From positions 62,001-126,000 of the forward strand of contig JAFXHJ010000006.1 in assembly GCA_017536445.1 (NCBI GenBank): a stretch of 64,000 nt of DNA, in the 5' to 3' direction. This document shows, piece after piece, positions 49,290 to 58,144 of this stretch. The position numbers and the translations under genes were made by a program. The DNA comes from Clostridia bacterium. Its GTDB lineage: Bacteria > Bacillota > Clostridia > TANB77 > CAG-465. Numbering within the stretch: the stretch's first letter is position 1; every line of letters begins with the position of its first letter. The notes below the pieces were generated by a model that did not search any database, was not told the DNA's origin, and saw nothing but the letters and a program-made list of their open reading frames with translations.

Positions 49290-50288
49290 ATGATATTATT
49301 AACAGGTGGCCTAGGATATATAGGCAGTCATACATGTGTAGAATTACTTAAAAGAGGAGAAAGAATAGTAATAATGGATAATTTGTCTAATAGTAGAGAA
49401 GAAGCAATGGATAACATTAAAGCGATATCTAATGCTGGTTTTATTTTCTATAAAGCAGATTTATTAGATAAAGAATCTATGAGAAAAATATTTAGAGAGA
49501 ATAAAATTGATGCTGTAGTTCACTTTGCAGGATTAAAAGCTGTAGGCGAATCAGTAGTAAAACCTCTAGCATATTATAAAAACAATGTAGAAGGTACATT
49601 AAATCTATTAGAAGTTATGGAAGAATTTAATTGTAGTAAGATGGTATTTAGTTCTTCTGCAACAGTTTATGGTTCCCCTGAAAGAGTGCCAATTACAGAA
49701 GATATGCCATTATCTACAACAAATCCATATGGAACAACTAAACTTATGATAGAACAAATATTACAAGATTATGCTAAAGCAAACAAGCAATTTAAGGTTG
49801 CTATACTTAGATACTTTAATCCAATAGGGGCTCATGAGTCAGGAGCAATTGGCGAAGATCCAAATGGAATACCAAATAACTTAATGCCATATATAGCAAG
49901 AGTTGCAAGTGGTAAATTAGAATGCTTAAGTATATATGGAAACGATTATCCAACACATGATGGTACAGGTGTAAGAGACTACATACACGTAGTAGACTTA
50001 GCAAAAGGACATCTTAAAGCATTAGATAGACTTGCTAAAGATGACACGGGAGTGTTTATATATAATCTTGGATCTGGTAGAGGATACAGTGTATTAGATA
50101 TAGTTCAAGCGTTTGAAAAAGCTAATGGCATTAAAATAAACTATAAGATAGTGGAAAGAAGACCAGGCGATATAGCAAAATGTTATGCTGACGCAACAAA
50201 AGCATGGAAAGAACTTGGATGGAAAGCAGAAAAGACGCTAGAAGATATGGTTAGAGACGCATGGAATTTTGAACAAAAACATCGCTAA
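49290..50288 (+). CDS. galE: UDP-glucose 4-epimerase
   Basis: Interconverts UDP-glucose and UDP-galactose. The 332-residue protein starts at ATG 49290 behind GAGGAGG; the ATG at 49269 is upstream of that site. It has the NAD motif TGGLGYIGSHTC, VVHFAGLKAVGESV, the Ser SSSATVYG, the catalytic YGTTKLM (Tyr-x-x-x-Lys) and the C-terminal RRPGDIAKCYAD. This is the short-chain dehydrogenase-type epimerase of standard length. It supplies galactose units for surface polymers; no other sugar genes adjoin it. Confidence 0.96.
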   Translation: MILLTGGLGYIGSHTCVELLKRGERIVIMDNLSNSREEAMDNIKAISNAGFIFYKADLLDKESMRKIFRENKIDAVVHFAGLKAVGESVVKPLAYYKNNVEGTLNLLEVMEEFNCSKMVFSSSATVYGSPERVPITEDMPLSTTNPYGTTKLMIEQILQDYAKANKQFKVAILRYFNPIGAHESGAIGEDPNGIPNNLMPYIARVASGKLECLSIYGNDYPTHDGTGVRDYIHVVDLAKGHLKALDRLAKDDTGVFIYNLGSGRGYSVLDIVQAFEKANGIKINYKIVERRPGDIAKCYADATKAWKELGWKAEKTLEDMVRDAWNFEQKHR

Positions 50289-50295
50289 AAGATGG

Positions 50296-50326
50296 AAAAC
50301 GGAGTAGAAAAGCTACTTCGTTTTTT
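50296..50326 (+). terminator. galE terminator
   Basis: A 12-bp stem (50296-50307, 50313-50324) with one G-U pair is followed by TTTTTT. Confidence 0.92.
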
Positions 50327-50423
50327 CTTATTAGATGTGTTTGACATATAATATTATATATGATAGAATACAGTTAGATAAGGGGTAGACATATAGGAAA
50401 ACTATGTCTAAAAATGTAAAAAG

Positions 50424-50452
50424 TTGCAATTTGTATTCATTTGTGGTATAAT
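50424..50452 (+). promoter_or_regulatory. Promoter of M23 peptidase gene, TTGCAA-N17-TATAAT
   Basis: The -35 at 50424-50429 and a perfect -10 at 50447-50452 (preceded by TGTGG) are 17 bases apart. This rules out the longer reading frame starting at 50424. Confidence 0.82.
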
Positions 50453-50486
50453 AGAAATTGTGATTGAAAAGGAAGGTGTAATTATA

Positions 50487-51533
50487 GTGAAAAAAGGGAG
50501 TGCCCTCAGAACACTAAGATTCATATTTATAACAGTCGTATTATTTGTACTTTCATTTAGTGCAGCAGTAGTAACAGTGCTAAATGTTTATGTACCACAA
50601 TATATAGCAAAAGTAGATGGAGAACAAGTTGGATATTTTACAAGTCCAGCAGAATTCGATGAAGTTTATGAAAAAATAGTTGATGAAAAAGAAGCCGATG
50701 GTTTAGAGGTTAAAGTATATTTACCAGCTGAACCAGAGTTTGAATTAACATATGTTGTTGATTCTGTGACAGAAGAGCAAAACTTATATACAAATATGAG
50801 AGCGTTTGTTAAAACAGAGTATACAACATACAATGTAAATGTAAAAGGTAAGACAGAACTTACATTTGCAACAAAAAAAGAAGCAGAAGATTATGCTAAG
50901 AAAATAAAAAACGCAGTAAAATCTACAGTAAAATCTACAGTTAAGGTAGAAAAATCTACAAGTGAAGAATTAGTTTCTACGACTACTAAAGCTTCAGCTA
51001 AAAAGATTTATGATAATGTAGTAAGCAGATACAAACCAGTAGTAAGAACATATAGTCCTACATATTGGGTAAGTTCTGGTAAAACAAAATATGGAAATAA
51101 AGCATCAGGTGCACTGCATTCATTTATAGCTGGTGGAGTAAGACCAACTTCTGGTGTAGTTACACAAAACTATGGAAGAAGCTCATATTACGCGTCAGGT
51201 ATGCATACAGGTATAGATATAGCAAGTAAGGGAAGTAAATATGTTCCAATATATGCATATAAAGCTGGTACAGTAGTAAATGCAGGTTGGAATGGGGACT
51301 ATGGTAAATGTGTAATCATAAGCCATGGTAAAGATGCAAATGGTAATGAACTTCAAACATTATATGCTCATTTAAGTAGTATTAATGTTGCTAAAGGCCA
51401 AACAGTATCTATGGGACAACAAATAGGTAATATGGGTACAACAGGTCGTTCAACAGGTGTTCACTTACACTTTGAAATAAGAGTATTAGGTGGAGGAAAC
51501 AAAACATTCTATAACCCAGCATACTATATTTAA
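50487..51533 (+). CDS. Membrane-anchored M23 (LytM) peptidase
   Basis: The 348-residue protein starts at GTG 50487, 9 bases behind AAGGTG. An N-terminal signal-anchor helix (about 12-36) leads to an extracellular linker (about 45-200, with a strand-rich segment VDGEQVGYFTSPAEFDEVYE and repeated KSTVKSTVK). The M23 domain is complete: HTGIDIA (His240, Asp244) and HLHFE (His326, His328), which bind zinc. It hydrolyses peptide crosslinks in the wall or cortex. Its own promoter and terminator suggest a single gene. The N-terminal region resembles that of SpoIIQ-like or G5-preceded peptidases, but no G5 domain is clear. Confidence 0.9.
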   Translation: MKKGSALRTLRFIFITVVLFVLSFSAAVVTVLNVYVPQYIAKVDGEQVGYFTSPAEFDEVYEKIVDEKEADGLEVKVYLPAEPEFELTYVVDSVTEEQNLYTNMRAFVKTEYTTYNVNVKGKTELTFATKKEAEDYAKKIKNAVKSTVKSTVKVEKSTSEELVSTTTKASAKKIYDNVVSRYKPVVRTYSPTYWVSSGKTKYGNKASGALHSFIAGGVRPTSGVVTQNYGRSSYYASGMHTGIDIASKGSKYVPIYAYKAGTVVNAGWNGDYGKCVIISHGKDANGNELQTLYAHLSSINVAKGQTVSMGQQIGNMGTTGRSTGVHLHFEIRVLGGGNKTFYNPAYYI

Positions 51534-51545
51534 TAAATGAAAATT

Positions 51546-51573
51546 AAACAAACCCAAAAGGGTTTGTTTTTTT
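51546..51573 (+). terminator. Terminator of M23 peptidase
   Basis: The 10-bp stem AAACAAACCC/GGGTTTGTTT with loop AAAA is followed by TTTT. Confidence 0.95.
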
Positions 51574-51648
51574 ATTTGTATGACTTCTTGCATAAAAATA
51601 AAATATGTTATAACATAAATATATAAAGTAATATTTATGGAGGGATAT

Positions 51649-51999
51649 ATGAAAGATTTTACAAATAATAATTATAATGTTAATGAATTTGCGTATAAGG
51701 ATGAAGCGAGAATACGTCATATAAGCTTAAAAGGCTTGGTAATTATATTAGTCATAGCATTTGCTGTATTTGGTAGTATTGCAGAAGAATTAGATTTTGA
51801 ATTTGGAAAAAGCCACTATACTATATACGAAATAGAAGAAATGGCAGAAGAATTTTGGGAAGACGCAGAAGATTTGGGATACAGTAAATATAGAAGAGAA
51901 GATTATGCAATAGATAAGCTAGAAGATATGGGCGTAGAAGTAGAAAGATATAATATAACATTTGATTATTTGGGAGACGCGGAAGTAGAAGCTAAATAA
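51649..51999 (+). CDS. Unknown small single-pass membrane protein
   Basis: I do not recognise this 116-residue protein. The start is ATG 51649 with GGAGGG just upstream; the ATG at 51637 lies before that site. An N-terminal cytoplasmic segment rich in N and charged residues is followed by one helix (about 29-46, LVIILVIAFAVFGSIA). The C-terminal outside part is acidic and partly helical (EEMAEEFWEDAEDLGYSKYRREDYAID), ending DYLGDAEVEAK. It has a terminator of its own and lies just before the division cluster. A role in division is possible only by proximity. Confidence 0.62.
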   Translation: MKDFTNNNYNVNEFAYKDEARIRHISLKGLVIILVIAFAVFGSIAEELDFEFGKSHYTIYEIEEMAEEFWEDAEDLGYSKYRREDYAIDKLEDMGVEVERYNITFDYLGDAEVEAK

Positions 52000-52017
52000 C
52001 GATTTAATCCTAAATAG

Positions 52018-52060
52018 AATAAACATATTAAGATTTGATCTTAGTATGTTTATTTTTTTA
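52018..52060 (+). terminator. Terminator of the small membrane protein gene
   Basis: A 10-bp stem AATAAACATA/TATGTTTATT extends through one mismatch into a 6-bp inner stem (TAAGAT/ATCTTA) with loop TTG; TTTTTT follows. Confidence 0.88.
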
Positions 52061-52115
52061 TACAGATTACTGAGTAAAAATTTTAATGAATTTTAATATT
52101 TTTATAAAAAAGGTA

Positions 52116-52143
52116 TTGCAATTATATACTTATTTGATATAAT
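52116..52143 (+). promoter_or_regulatory. mraZ promoter TTGCAA-N16-TATAAT
   Basis: Boxes at 52116-52121 and 52138-52143; the mRNA begins about 52150, inside the MraZ repeats. Confidence 0.72.
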
Positions 52144-52150
52144 TGGAGTG

Positions 52151-52180
52151 TAAGTGGATGAAAGTGGAGCAAAGTGGAGG
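52151..52180 (+). promoter_or_regulatory. MraZ-binding direct repeats
   Basis: Three 10-base repeats, TAAGTGGATG, AAAGTGGAGC and AAAGTGGAGG, fit the AAAGTG/TGGGN-type repeats recognised by MraZ, with a 10-base period. They overlap the start of the mRNA and end in the ribosome-binding site, so MraZ probably represses its own operon. Confidence 0.75.
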
Positions 52181-52192
52181 AGGTGTAAAACC

Positions 52193-52624
52193 TTGTTGTT
52201 AGGTGAGTACAATCATACAATTGACGACAAATCAAGAGTTATAGTGCCAAGCAAGTTTAGAGACGATCTTGGTAGTACTTTCATAGTTACTAGAGGTTTT
52301 GATAAGTGCCTTTTCGCATTTTCTCTTGCAGAATGGCAAAACTTTGAAGCAGGACTTAGAGCTTTACCACTTTCAAATGAAAATGCTAGAAAATATGTTA
52401 GGTATTTTACAGCTGGTGCAACGGAGTGTCAAATAGACAAACAAGGAAGAGTGTTAATACCAAACAATCTTAGAGAATATGCAGGTCTAAAAAAAGAACT
52501 TGTAATTACAGGTGTATCTACTAGAGCGGAAATTTGGGACAAAGAAACTTGGGATAAATATACAAGTGATGAAAATATAGATCTAGATGAAATTGCTAGT
52601 CACATGTCAGAGTTTGGCATTTGA
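52193..52624 (+). CDS. mraZ: Transcriptional regulator MraZ
   Basis: An AbrB-like double swapped-hairpin regulator of the division cluster. The 143-residue protein starts at TTG 52193 (product begins LLGEYNHTIDDKSRVIVPSK), 7 bases after GGAGGTG; the GTG at 52154 would be inside the operator. The second half repeats the fold: CQIDKQGRVLIPNNLREYAG. It heads mraZ-rsmH-ftsL and so on, with its own repeats in the leader. The 209-base gap downstream is unusually long. Confidence 0.95.
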   Translation: MLLGEYNHTIDDKSRVIVPSKFRDDLGSTFIVTRGFDKCLFAFSLAEWQNFEAGLRALPLSNENARKYVRYFTAGATECQIDKQGRVLIPNNLREYAGLKKELVITGVSTRAEIWDKETWDKYTSDENIDLDEIASHMSEFGI

Positions 52625-52833
52625 TATAGATAAACTAAAGAAAAAACATTTAATAAAAACTAATAAACTAAAGATAAAAGATTTAATAAACAAAAGCTAT
52701 TAAAAAACAAAAGATTTACAAATAACTTATTCATACTTATGATAAGATTTACATCATTTACAAAGGAAAAAAATTTAATAAACAAAAGATAAAAAATTTA
52801 AGATATTTAATTTAATTACGGAGTAAGATAAAA
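52625..52833. repeat. A-rich gap with degenerate repeats between mraZ and rsmH
   Basis: The 209-base region is almost entirely A and T. TTTAATAAACAAAAG occurs exactly twice (52682-52696, 52774-52788), with related AAAGATAAAAGATTT and AAAGATTTA copies between. I see no terminator, promoter or coding frame. Confidence 0.6.
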
Positions 52834-53766
52834 GTGAAATTTAGTCATGTGTCAGTATTACTAGAAGAATGTATAGAATGTCTAAACGTAAAAAAGGGTG
52901 GAATCTATGTTGATGGAACTCTTGGTGGCGGTGGGCATTCTTCGTATGTCTTAAAACTACTAGATAATACAGGAAGACTAATTGGAATAGATAGAGATTC
53001 TGATGCATTGACACATACTAAAGAGAGACTTAAAGAATATACAAACGTTACTTATGTTAAAGATAAACATGAGAACATAAAACAAATATTAGAAGACTTA
53101 GAAGTACCTGGGGCAGATGGAATATTATTAGACCTGGGTGTTTCGTCGTATCAGCTAGATGAAGCTAGTCGTGGATTTAGTTATATGCACGATGCACCAT
53201 TAGATATGCGTATGAATAGAGATGATGAGTTTACGGCATATCATGTAGTAAATAAATATTCAGAAGAAAAACTTGCAGATATATTCTTCCTTTATGGTGA
53301 AGAAAAGTATTCTAGACAAATAGCAAGAAAAATAGTAACAGTTCGTGAAACCAAACCAATAGAAACAACGCTAGAACTTGTAGATATAATAAAATCTGCA
53401 TTACCAGCTAAAGCAAAAAATGAAAAACAACATCCTGCAAAGAGAGTTTTCCAAGCAATTCGTATAGAAGTAAATGGAGAACTTGTAGATTTAGAAAATG
53501 CAGTATGTGATGCAATTAAGTGCTTGGTACCAGGTGGAAGACTTGCTATAATTACATTCCATTCTCTAGAAGATAGAATAGTAAAAAAAGCATATGAAAA
53601 GATGGAAGGTAGATGTACTTGTCCGCCAGATTTTCCAAAATGTATTTGTGGATATGTATCATATGGAAAGATACTAACAAAGAAACCAATAGTAGCAACT
53701 GAGCAAGAGCTAGAAAACAATCCAAGATCTAGAAGTGCCAAACTTAGAGTTTTTGAAAGAAGATAA
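52834..53766 (+). CDS. rsmH: 16S rRNA m4C1402 methyltransferase RsmH
   Basis: The N4-methyltransferase for C1402 of 16S rRNA, formerly MraW. The 310-residue protein shows HVSVLLEECIECL, the SAM site VDGTLGGGGHSSYVL, ILLDLGVSSYQLDEASRGF and the C-terminal KRVFQAIRIEVNGEL and FHSLEDRIVK. GTG 52834 has a weak ribosome-binding site (GGAG) at 52819. It is the second gene of the division cluster. Confidence 0.97.
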   Translation: MKFSHVSVLLEECIECLNVKKGGIYVDGTLGGGGHSSYVLKLLDNTGRLIGIDRDSDALTHTKERLKEYTNVTYVKDKHENIKQILEDLEVPGADGILLDLGVSSYQLDEASRGFSYMHDAPLDMRMNRDDEFTAYHVVNKYSEEKLADIFFLYGEEKYSRQIARKIVTVRETKPIETTLELVDIIKSALPAKAKNEKQHPAKRVFQAIRIEVNGELVDLENAVCDAIKCLVPGGRLAIITFHSLEDRIVKKAYEKMEGRCTCPPDFPKCICGYVSYGKILTKKPIVATEQELENNPRSRSAKLRVFERR

Positions 53767-53829
53767 AATTATAAACAATTATTAAGTAATAAGATTACAA
53801 AAATTAACTTAAGAAAAGAGGTGAAATTA

Positions 53830-54321
53830 GTGATAGCAAATAAAGCTTATGCATATGATTTAGAAGTAGAGAAGAAAGAGGTAGAATATTTACCAAATAA
53901 AAGAGACTTCAGATTAATAAAAAATACAGTTAAGAAATTACAAAGTGCATCTAGCATAAAAGCAAAAAAGAAATCAGAACTATCACTAGTTTTGTCAGTT
54001 GTAGCAATGTTTGCTATGTTCATCATCTTAAGTTATAGAACAAACATAATAAGCGAAAAGAATTTAGAATTGCAAAGACTTGCAATAAAAGCAGATAATG
54101 TTAATGCAGTTCTTGCAACAACTGAAGTAAATGTAAGTAGAGTTATAGATAAGGATACAGTTGAAACTTATGCAAAACAACAATTAGGAATGCAAAAACC
54201 AGACAAGAGTCAACTAGTATATATAAATTCTAATTATGAAACCAAAGTAGAAAGTGTAAATGAAGGAAATATAGTAAGTAAAGTAGTAGATAAGCTAAAA
54301 GATATAATAGGTATTAAATAA
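53830..54321 (+). CDS. ftsL: Cell division protein FtsL-like
   Basis: The 163-residue single-pass protein has a basic cytoplasmic N-terminus, a helix (about 58-76) and a short extracellular coiled coil (EKNLELQRLAIKADNVNAVL), ending in YAKQQLGMQKPDKSQLVYI, the pattern found in FtsL/DivIC proteins. GTG 53830 follows AAGAGGTG by 7 bases; the GTG at 53821 overlaps that site. FtsL links the divisome to the septal PBP, which is the next gene. The C-terminus (about 130-163) is longer than in Bacillus FtsL. Confidence 0.82.
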   Translation: MIANKAYAYDLEVEKKEVEYLPNKRDFRLIKNTVKKLQSASSIKAKKKSELSLVLSVVAMFAMFIILSYRTNIISEKNLELQRLAIKADNVNAVLATTEVNVSRVIDKDTVETYAKQQLGMQKPDKSQLVYINSNYETKVESVNEGNIVSKVVDKLKDIIGIK

Positions 54322-54368
54322 TCATAAGATAGCTAGTGTAAAGTGATAGCTTACTTATGATTATTTTT
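54319..54368 (+). terminator. Hairpin with T-run between ftsL and the PBP gene
   Basis: Outer arms TAATCATAAG/CTTATGATTA (10 bp) enclose inner AGCTA/TAGCT and are followed by TTTTT. It resembles an intrinsic terminator inside the division operon, perhaps a partial one. Confidence 0.65.
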
Positions 54369-54387
54369 CTTTGAAAGGAGGGAAAGT

Positions 54388-56568
54388 ATGGCATTTGCAA
54401 AAATGATACATAAAAAACGAGCTTTGTTTTTATTAAGAGCATCGGTAGCGCTTTTTGCACTACTTGCCCTAAGACTGTTCTATATACAAATAGTTAAAGG
54501 TGAATATTATTTAGAAAAAGCTTATTTACAACAAACCAAAGATAGAGTTATTACTGCAAGTCGTGGGACTATATACGATACGTCTGGCAACAAACTTGCA
54601 CTTAGTGTTTCTACAAATACGCTATCTATAGCACCTACTAATATAGAAACGGAAGATAAAGAAAAGCTTGCTAAAGATTTAGCAGAAATATTAGATATGT
54701 CGTGGGATAAAATTTTATCTAAAATAAATAAAACGGTGTCTTTAGTAACAATAGCTACAAATATAGAAAAAGAAAAAGCTGAAGAATTAACAAAATATAT
54801 ATATAATAATGAATTAAAAGGTGTATATGTAGATGAATCTACTAATAGAATATATCCATATGGCTCTATGTTATCACATGTGTTAGGATTTACTGGTACA
54901 GATGATCAGGGGCTTTATGGAATAGAATCATACTATGAAACAGAACTTGCCGGTGAAGATGGAAGAATAGTTGGAAGTATAGATGGTGGGGGAAATGAAA
55001 CTCCATATGAAGAAGAAGAGTATATAGCACCAACAAATGGCAATGATATTACTCTTACAATAGATGCAACTATACAAGGCATCGTAGAAAAAAACTTGGA
55101 AAAAGCGGTGAAAGAAAACGTATCAGATAAAGGTGTATGTGTCGTAATGAGACCTTCAACTGGAGAAGTTTTAGCAATGGCAACATATCCAGACTTTGAT
55201 CCAAATGATCCGTTCACGATAAATGATGCTACTTTAGCAGCAAAATGGGATACAATGTCTTCTAAAGAGAAAAATAATGCATTAAATAATATGTGGAGAA
55301 ATACAGCTATATCTGATGCGTATGAACCTGGTTCGACATTTAAAGTTGTAACTGCTTCGGCAGCTTTAGAAGAAGATATAGTTTCGATCGATCAAGCAGG
55401 CGCTTTCAACTGTAAAGGTTATGTAAGTATATCTGGCTGGAAGATTAGATGTTGGAGATATCCAAGGGTCCATGGCGCACAAACATTAAGACAGGCGGTT
55501 ATGAATTCTTGCAATCCAAGTTTTATGCAAGCTGGACTAAAAATAGGAAAAGAGAAATATACAGAATACTTAAGAGCATATAATTTATATGATAGAACAG
55601 GAATAGACTTGCCTGGAGAGACAACTGGTATAATACATGATCCAAAGACAATGACAGAACTTGATCTTGCAACAACTTCATTCGGGCAAACAATTTCTGT
55701 TACAACACTTCAAACAGCGGTTATATATTCTGCAATAGCAAATGGTGGATATATTATGAAACCTTATGTTGTAAAAGAAGTACGTAGTGCAGATGGAACA
55801 TTAATATCTGAAACTACACCAACTGTTAAGAAACAAGTAATTTCTGAATCTACTGCAAGTGATGTTTTATCTGCGTTATTTGATACAGTAGACAAAGGAA
55901 CTGGTAAAGCAGCAAAAGTTAGCGGTTATACAGTTGCTGGTAAAACAGGAACAGCTGAAGAAGGAAGAGGAAAGAATTTATGGTATATGGCGTCGTTTGC
56001 GGGTATTGCTCCAGTAAACGATCCTGAAGTAGTAGTAATATTTAGTTTATATGATCCTAAAGGACCAAGTGGGCACCAAGGTGGAACAATTTGTGCTCCG
56101 GTTGTAGGAAATATAATAGATGAAACATTAAGATACTTAGATGTAAACCCAAGTTACGCGGTAGAAGATACTATGACTAAAACGGTGGTAGTTCCAGATA
56201 TAACAGGAAAAACATATAAAGAAGCGAAAGAAGCTTTAGAAAAAGTAGGACTTAAAATAGCATCAGATAAGGTGATAGCACAAGATAAAATAATATTAGA
56301 TCAAATACCAAAAGCAGGTGCAAACCTTATAGAAGATGGAACAGTTAGAGTATATAATTCCACAGAGGATAAGAAGGATACAACTACAGTACCGGATGTA
56401 AGAGGTTTAAGTGTTAAAAAGGCCATAACTAAACTAAATAAATCAGGCCTTAATATTAAAGTAGTAGGAAATGGCAACGCAATTATTCAAGACGCAAGTC
56501 CTGGTGATGTAGTTACTAAAGGTTCAATCATTACAGTTAAGTTTGTAGATACAACAGACTTACATTAA
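54388..56568 (+). CDS. Class B penicillin-binding protein with two PASTA domains (FtsI/SpoVD type)
   Basis: A transpeptidase that crosslinks peptidoglycan at the septum or in the spore cortex. The 726-residue protein has a short basic tail, one membrane helix (about 13-33), a dimerisation domain, and the transpeptidase motifs STFK (316-319), SCN (374-376) and KTGT (519-522). Two PASTA domains follow (VVVPDITGKTYKEAKEALEK and TTVPDVRGLSVKKAITKLNK). SD AAAGGAGGG precedes ATG 54388. PASTA-bearing versions in this position are SpoVD or PBP2B; the two cannot be separated by sequence alone. Confidence 0.94.
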   Translation: MAFAKMIHKKRALFLLRASVALFALLALRLFYIQIVKGEYYLEKAYLQQTKDRVITASRGTIYDTSGNKLALSVSTNTLSIAPTNIETEDKEKLAKDLAEILDMSWDKILSKINKTVSLVTIATNIEKEKAEELTKYIYNNELKGVYVDESTNRIYPYGSMLSHVLGFTGTDDQGLYGIESYYETELAGEDGRIVGSIDGGGNETPYEEEEYIAPTNGNDITLTIDATIQGIVEKNLEKAVKENVSDKGVCVVMRPSTGEVLAMATYPDFDPNDPFTINDATLAAKWDTMSSKEKNNALNNMWRNTAISDAYEPGSTFKVVTASAALEEDIVSIDQAGAFNCKGYVSISGWKIRCWRYPRVHGAQTLRQAVMNSCNPSFMQAGLKIGKEKYTEYLRAYNLYDRTGIDLPGETTGIIHDPKTMTELDLATTSFGQTISVTTLQTAVIYSAIANGGYIMKPYVVKEVRSADGTLISETTPTVKKQVISESTASDVLSALFDTVDKGTGKAAKVSGYTVAGKTGTAEEGRGKNLWYMASFAGIAPVNDPEVVVIFSLYDPKGPSGHQGGTICAPVVGNIIDETLRYLDVNPSYAVEDTMTKTVVVPDITGKTYKEAKEALEKVGLKIASDKVIAQDKIILDQIPKAGANLIEDGTVRVYNSTEDKKDTTTVPDVRGLSVKKAITKLNKSGLNIKVVGNGNAIIQDASPGDVVTKGSIITVKFVDTTDLH

Positions 56569-56615
56569 TAGCATATTATTTTGTAATATGACTTAAAATT
56601 TGTATGAAAGTGTGG

Positions 56616-56621
56616 TATAAT
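56616..56621 (+). promoter_or_regulatory. Possible internal promoter before murE (extended -10)
   Basis: TGTGGTATAAT ends at 56621, with TTAAAA 17 bases upstream of the -10. It may let murE and the following genes be expressed apart from mraZ. Confidence 0.45.
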
Positions 56622-56647
56622 TACTACGCATATTAGGAGGGATAACA

Positions 56648-58120
56648 ATGTTATTACAATATCTAGTAGAAGAAATTAATAAAAAAACAATAGGCGATTT
56701 AAACATAAATATAAATAAAATAGAATACAATTCAGAAAAAATTGGGGCAGGGGATTTATTTGTTGCAATAAAAGGCTTTGAAACAGATGGCCATGATTAT
56801 ATTAATCATGCAGTAGAAAAAGGTGCTGCAGCTGTTATAATAGAAGAAACATATATGGATAAAATAAATGTAGCTGTTCCAGTAGTTGCTGTAGAAAATT
56901 CAAGAATAGCTTTAGCGGAAGTAGCAGCAAGATATTACGATTATCCAGCAACTAAATTAAAAATAATAGGAATAACAGGAACAAAAGGTAAAACAACAAC
57001 TGCATATATGGTAAGAGATATTATGCTGGCAGCTAAAAAGAAAATTGGTATGATAGGCACAATATACAACACTTATGCAGATAAAGTTATAGAAGCAGTG
57101 CGTACAACACCAGAGTCTTTAGATATACAAAAGTTATTAAAAGATATGGTAGATAGTGGCATGGAATATGTTGTTATGGAAGTTTCTTCACATGCGCTTG
57201 AGCTTCATAGAGTACACGGAATTAAATTTGAAATAGGAATATTTACAAATTTAGGACGTGAACATTTAGATTTCCATGGGGATATGGATAATTATCTTAA
57301 AGCCAAAGCAAAGCTATTTGATCAAAGTATATTTGGAATAATTAATGTAGATGATATCTATGCACCAAAATTACTTAAACATGTAAATTGTAAATATGCA
57401 AAATATGGTTTAGACAACGAAGCTAACGTATCTGCTACAGACATTAGAATAAATAATAATTATGTAGATTTCAAAATGTACATAAATAAACAATTACAAA
57501 CAATTACTGTTCCAATACCAGGGAAATATACAGTATATAACGCGATAGCAGCGGTAGCAGCAACTAGTATGCTTGGCGCTCAAATGCAAGATGTTCTAGT
57601 AGGACTTTCAACAGTTAAAGTACCAGGTAGAAGTGAAATAGTAGATATAAACAAAACATTTGCGGTTTTAATAGATTATGCACATAATCCATCGAGTTTA
57701 GAAGCAATTCTAGTAAATACTAAAAAGTATATTAAAGGTAGAGTAATTTTAGTATTTGGATGTGGTGGTAATAGAGATAAAGAAAAACGTGCAGAAATGG
57801 GTAAACTAGCAGGAACATATGCAGACTTTACTATAGTTACAACAGATAATCCAAGAGATGAAAAACCAGAAAATATAATTAAAGATATAGAGTCTGGAAT
57901 TAAAGAGACAAGAGGATTATTTAAGGTAATACCGAATAGAAAAGAAGCAATAGAGTTTGCAATGAGAATTGCTTGGTCTAATGATACTGTAATACTTGCA
58001 GGTAAAGGCCATGAAACGTATCAAGAGTTAGCAAAAGGCAAAAAAATACACTTTGACGAAAGAGAAATCGTTAAAAAGGCTGCTGAAAAGATGCCTGGTA
58101 AAAACGAAGCAAAATATTAA
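56648..58120 (+). CDS. murE: UDP-MurNAc-tripeptide synthetase, meso-DAP type
   Basis: Adds meso-diaminopimelate to UDP-MurNAc-L-Ala-D-Glu. The 490-residue Mur ligase has the ATP loop GTKGKTTT (111-118), HALELHRVHGIKF, the Lys-containing central domain, DYAHNPSSLE and the meso-DAP selector DNPR (400-403); lysine-type enzymes have a different motif here. SD AGGAGGG precedes ATG 56648. It follows the PBP gene, with a possible internal promoter between. The wall is therefore predicted to be of A1-gamma type. Confidence 0.96.
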   Translation: MLLQYLVEEINKKTIGDLNININKIEYNSEKIGAGDLFVAIKGFETDGHDYINHAVEKGAAAVIIEETYMDKINVAVPVVAVENSRIALAEVAARYYDYPATKLKIIGITGTKGKTTTAYMVRDIMLAAKKKIGMIGTIYNTYADKVIEAVRTTPESLDIQKLLKDMVDSGMEYVVMEVSSHALELHRVHGIKFEIGIFTNLGREHLDFHGDMDNYLKAKAKLFDQSIFGIINVDDIYAPKLLKHVNCKYAKYGLDNEANVSATDIRINNNYVDFKMYINKQLQTITVPIPGKYTVYNAIAAVAATSMLGAQMQDVLVGLSTVKVPGRSEIVDINKTFAVLIDYAHNPSSLEAILVNTKKYIKGRVILVFGCGGNRDKEKRAEMGKLAGTYADFTIVTTDNPRDEKPENIIKDIESGIKETRGLFKVIPNRKEAIEFAMRIAWSNDTVILAGKGHETYQELAKGKKIHFDEREIVKKAAEKMPGKNEAKY

Positions 58121-58144
58121 TAAAAGACATTTGGAGGAAGAATT

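Noticed and set aside
50424-50486. ORF start at 50424 for the M23 peptidase
   Set aside because: These bases hold the -35 and -10 boxes of its promoter.
52154-52192. GTG 52154 as the start of mraZ
   Set aside because: It would lie in the MraZ repeats and mRNA start region; TTG 52193 has the ribosome-binding site and the typical N-terminus.
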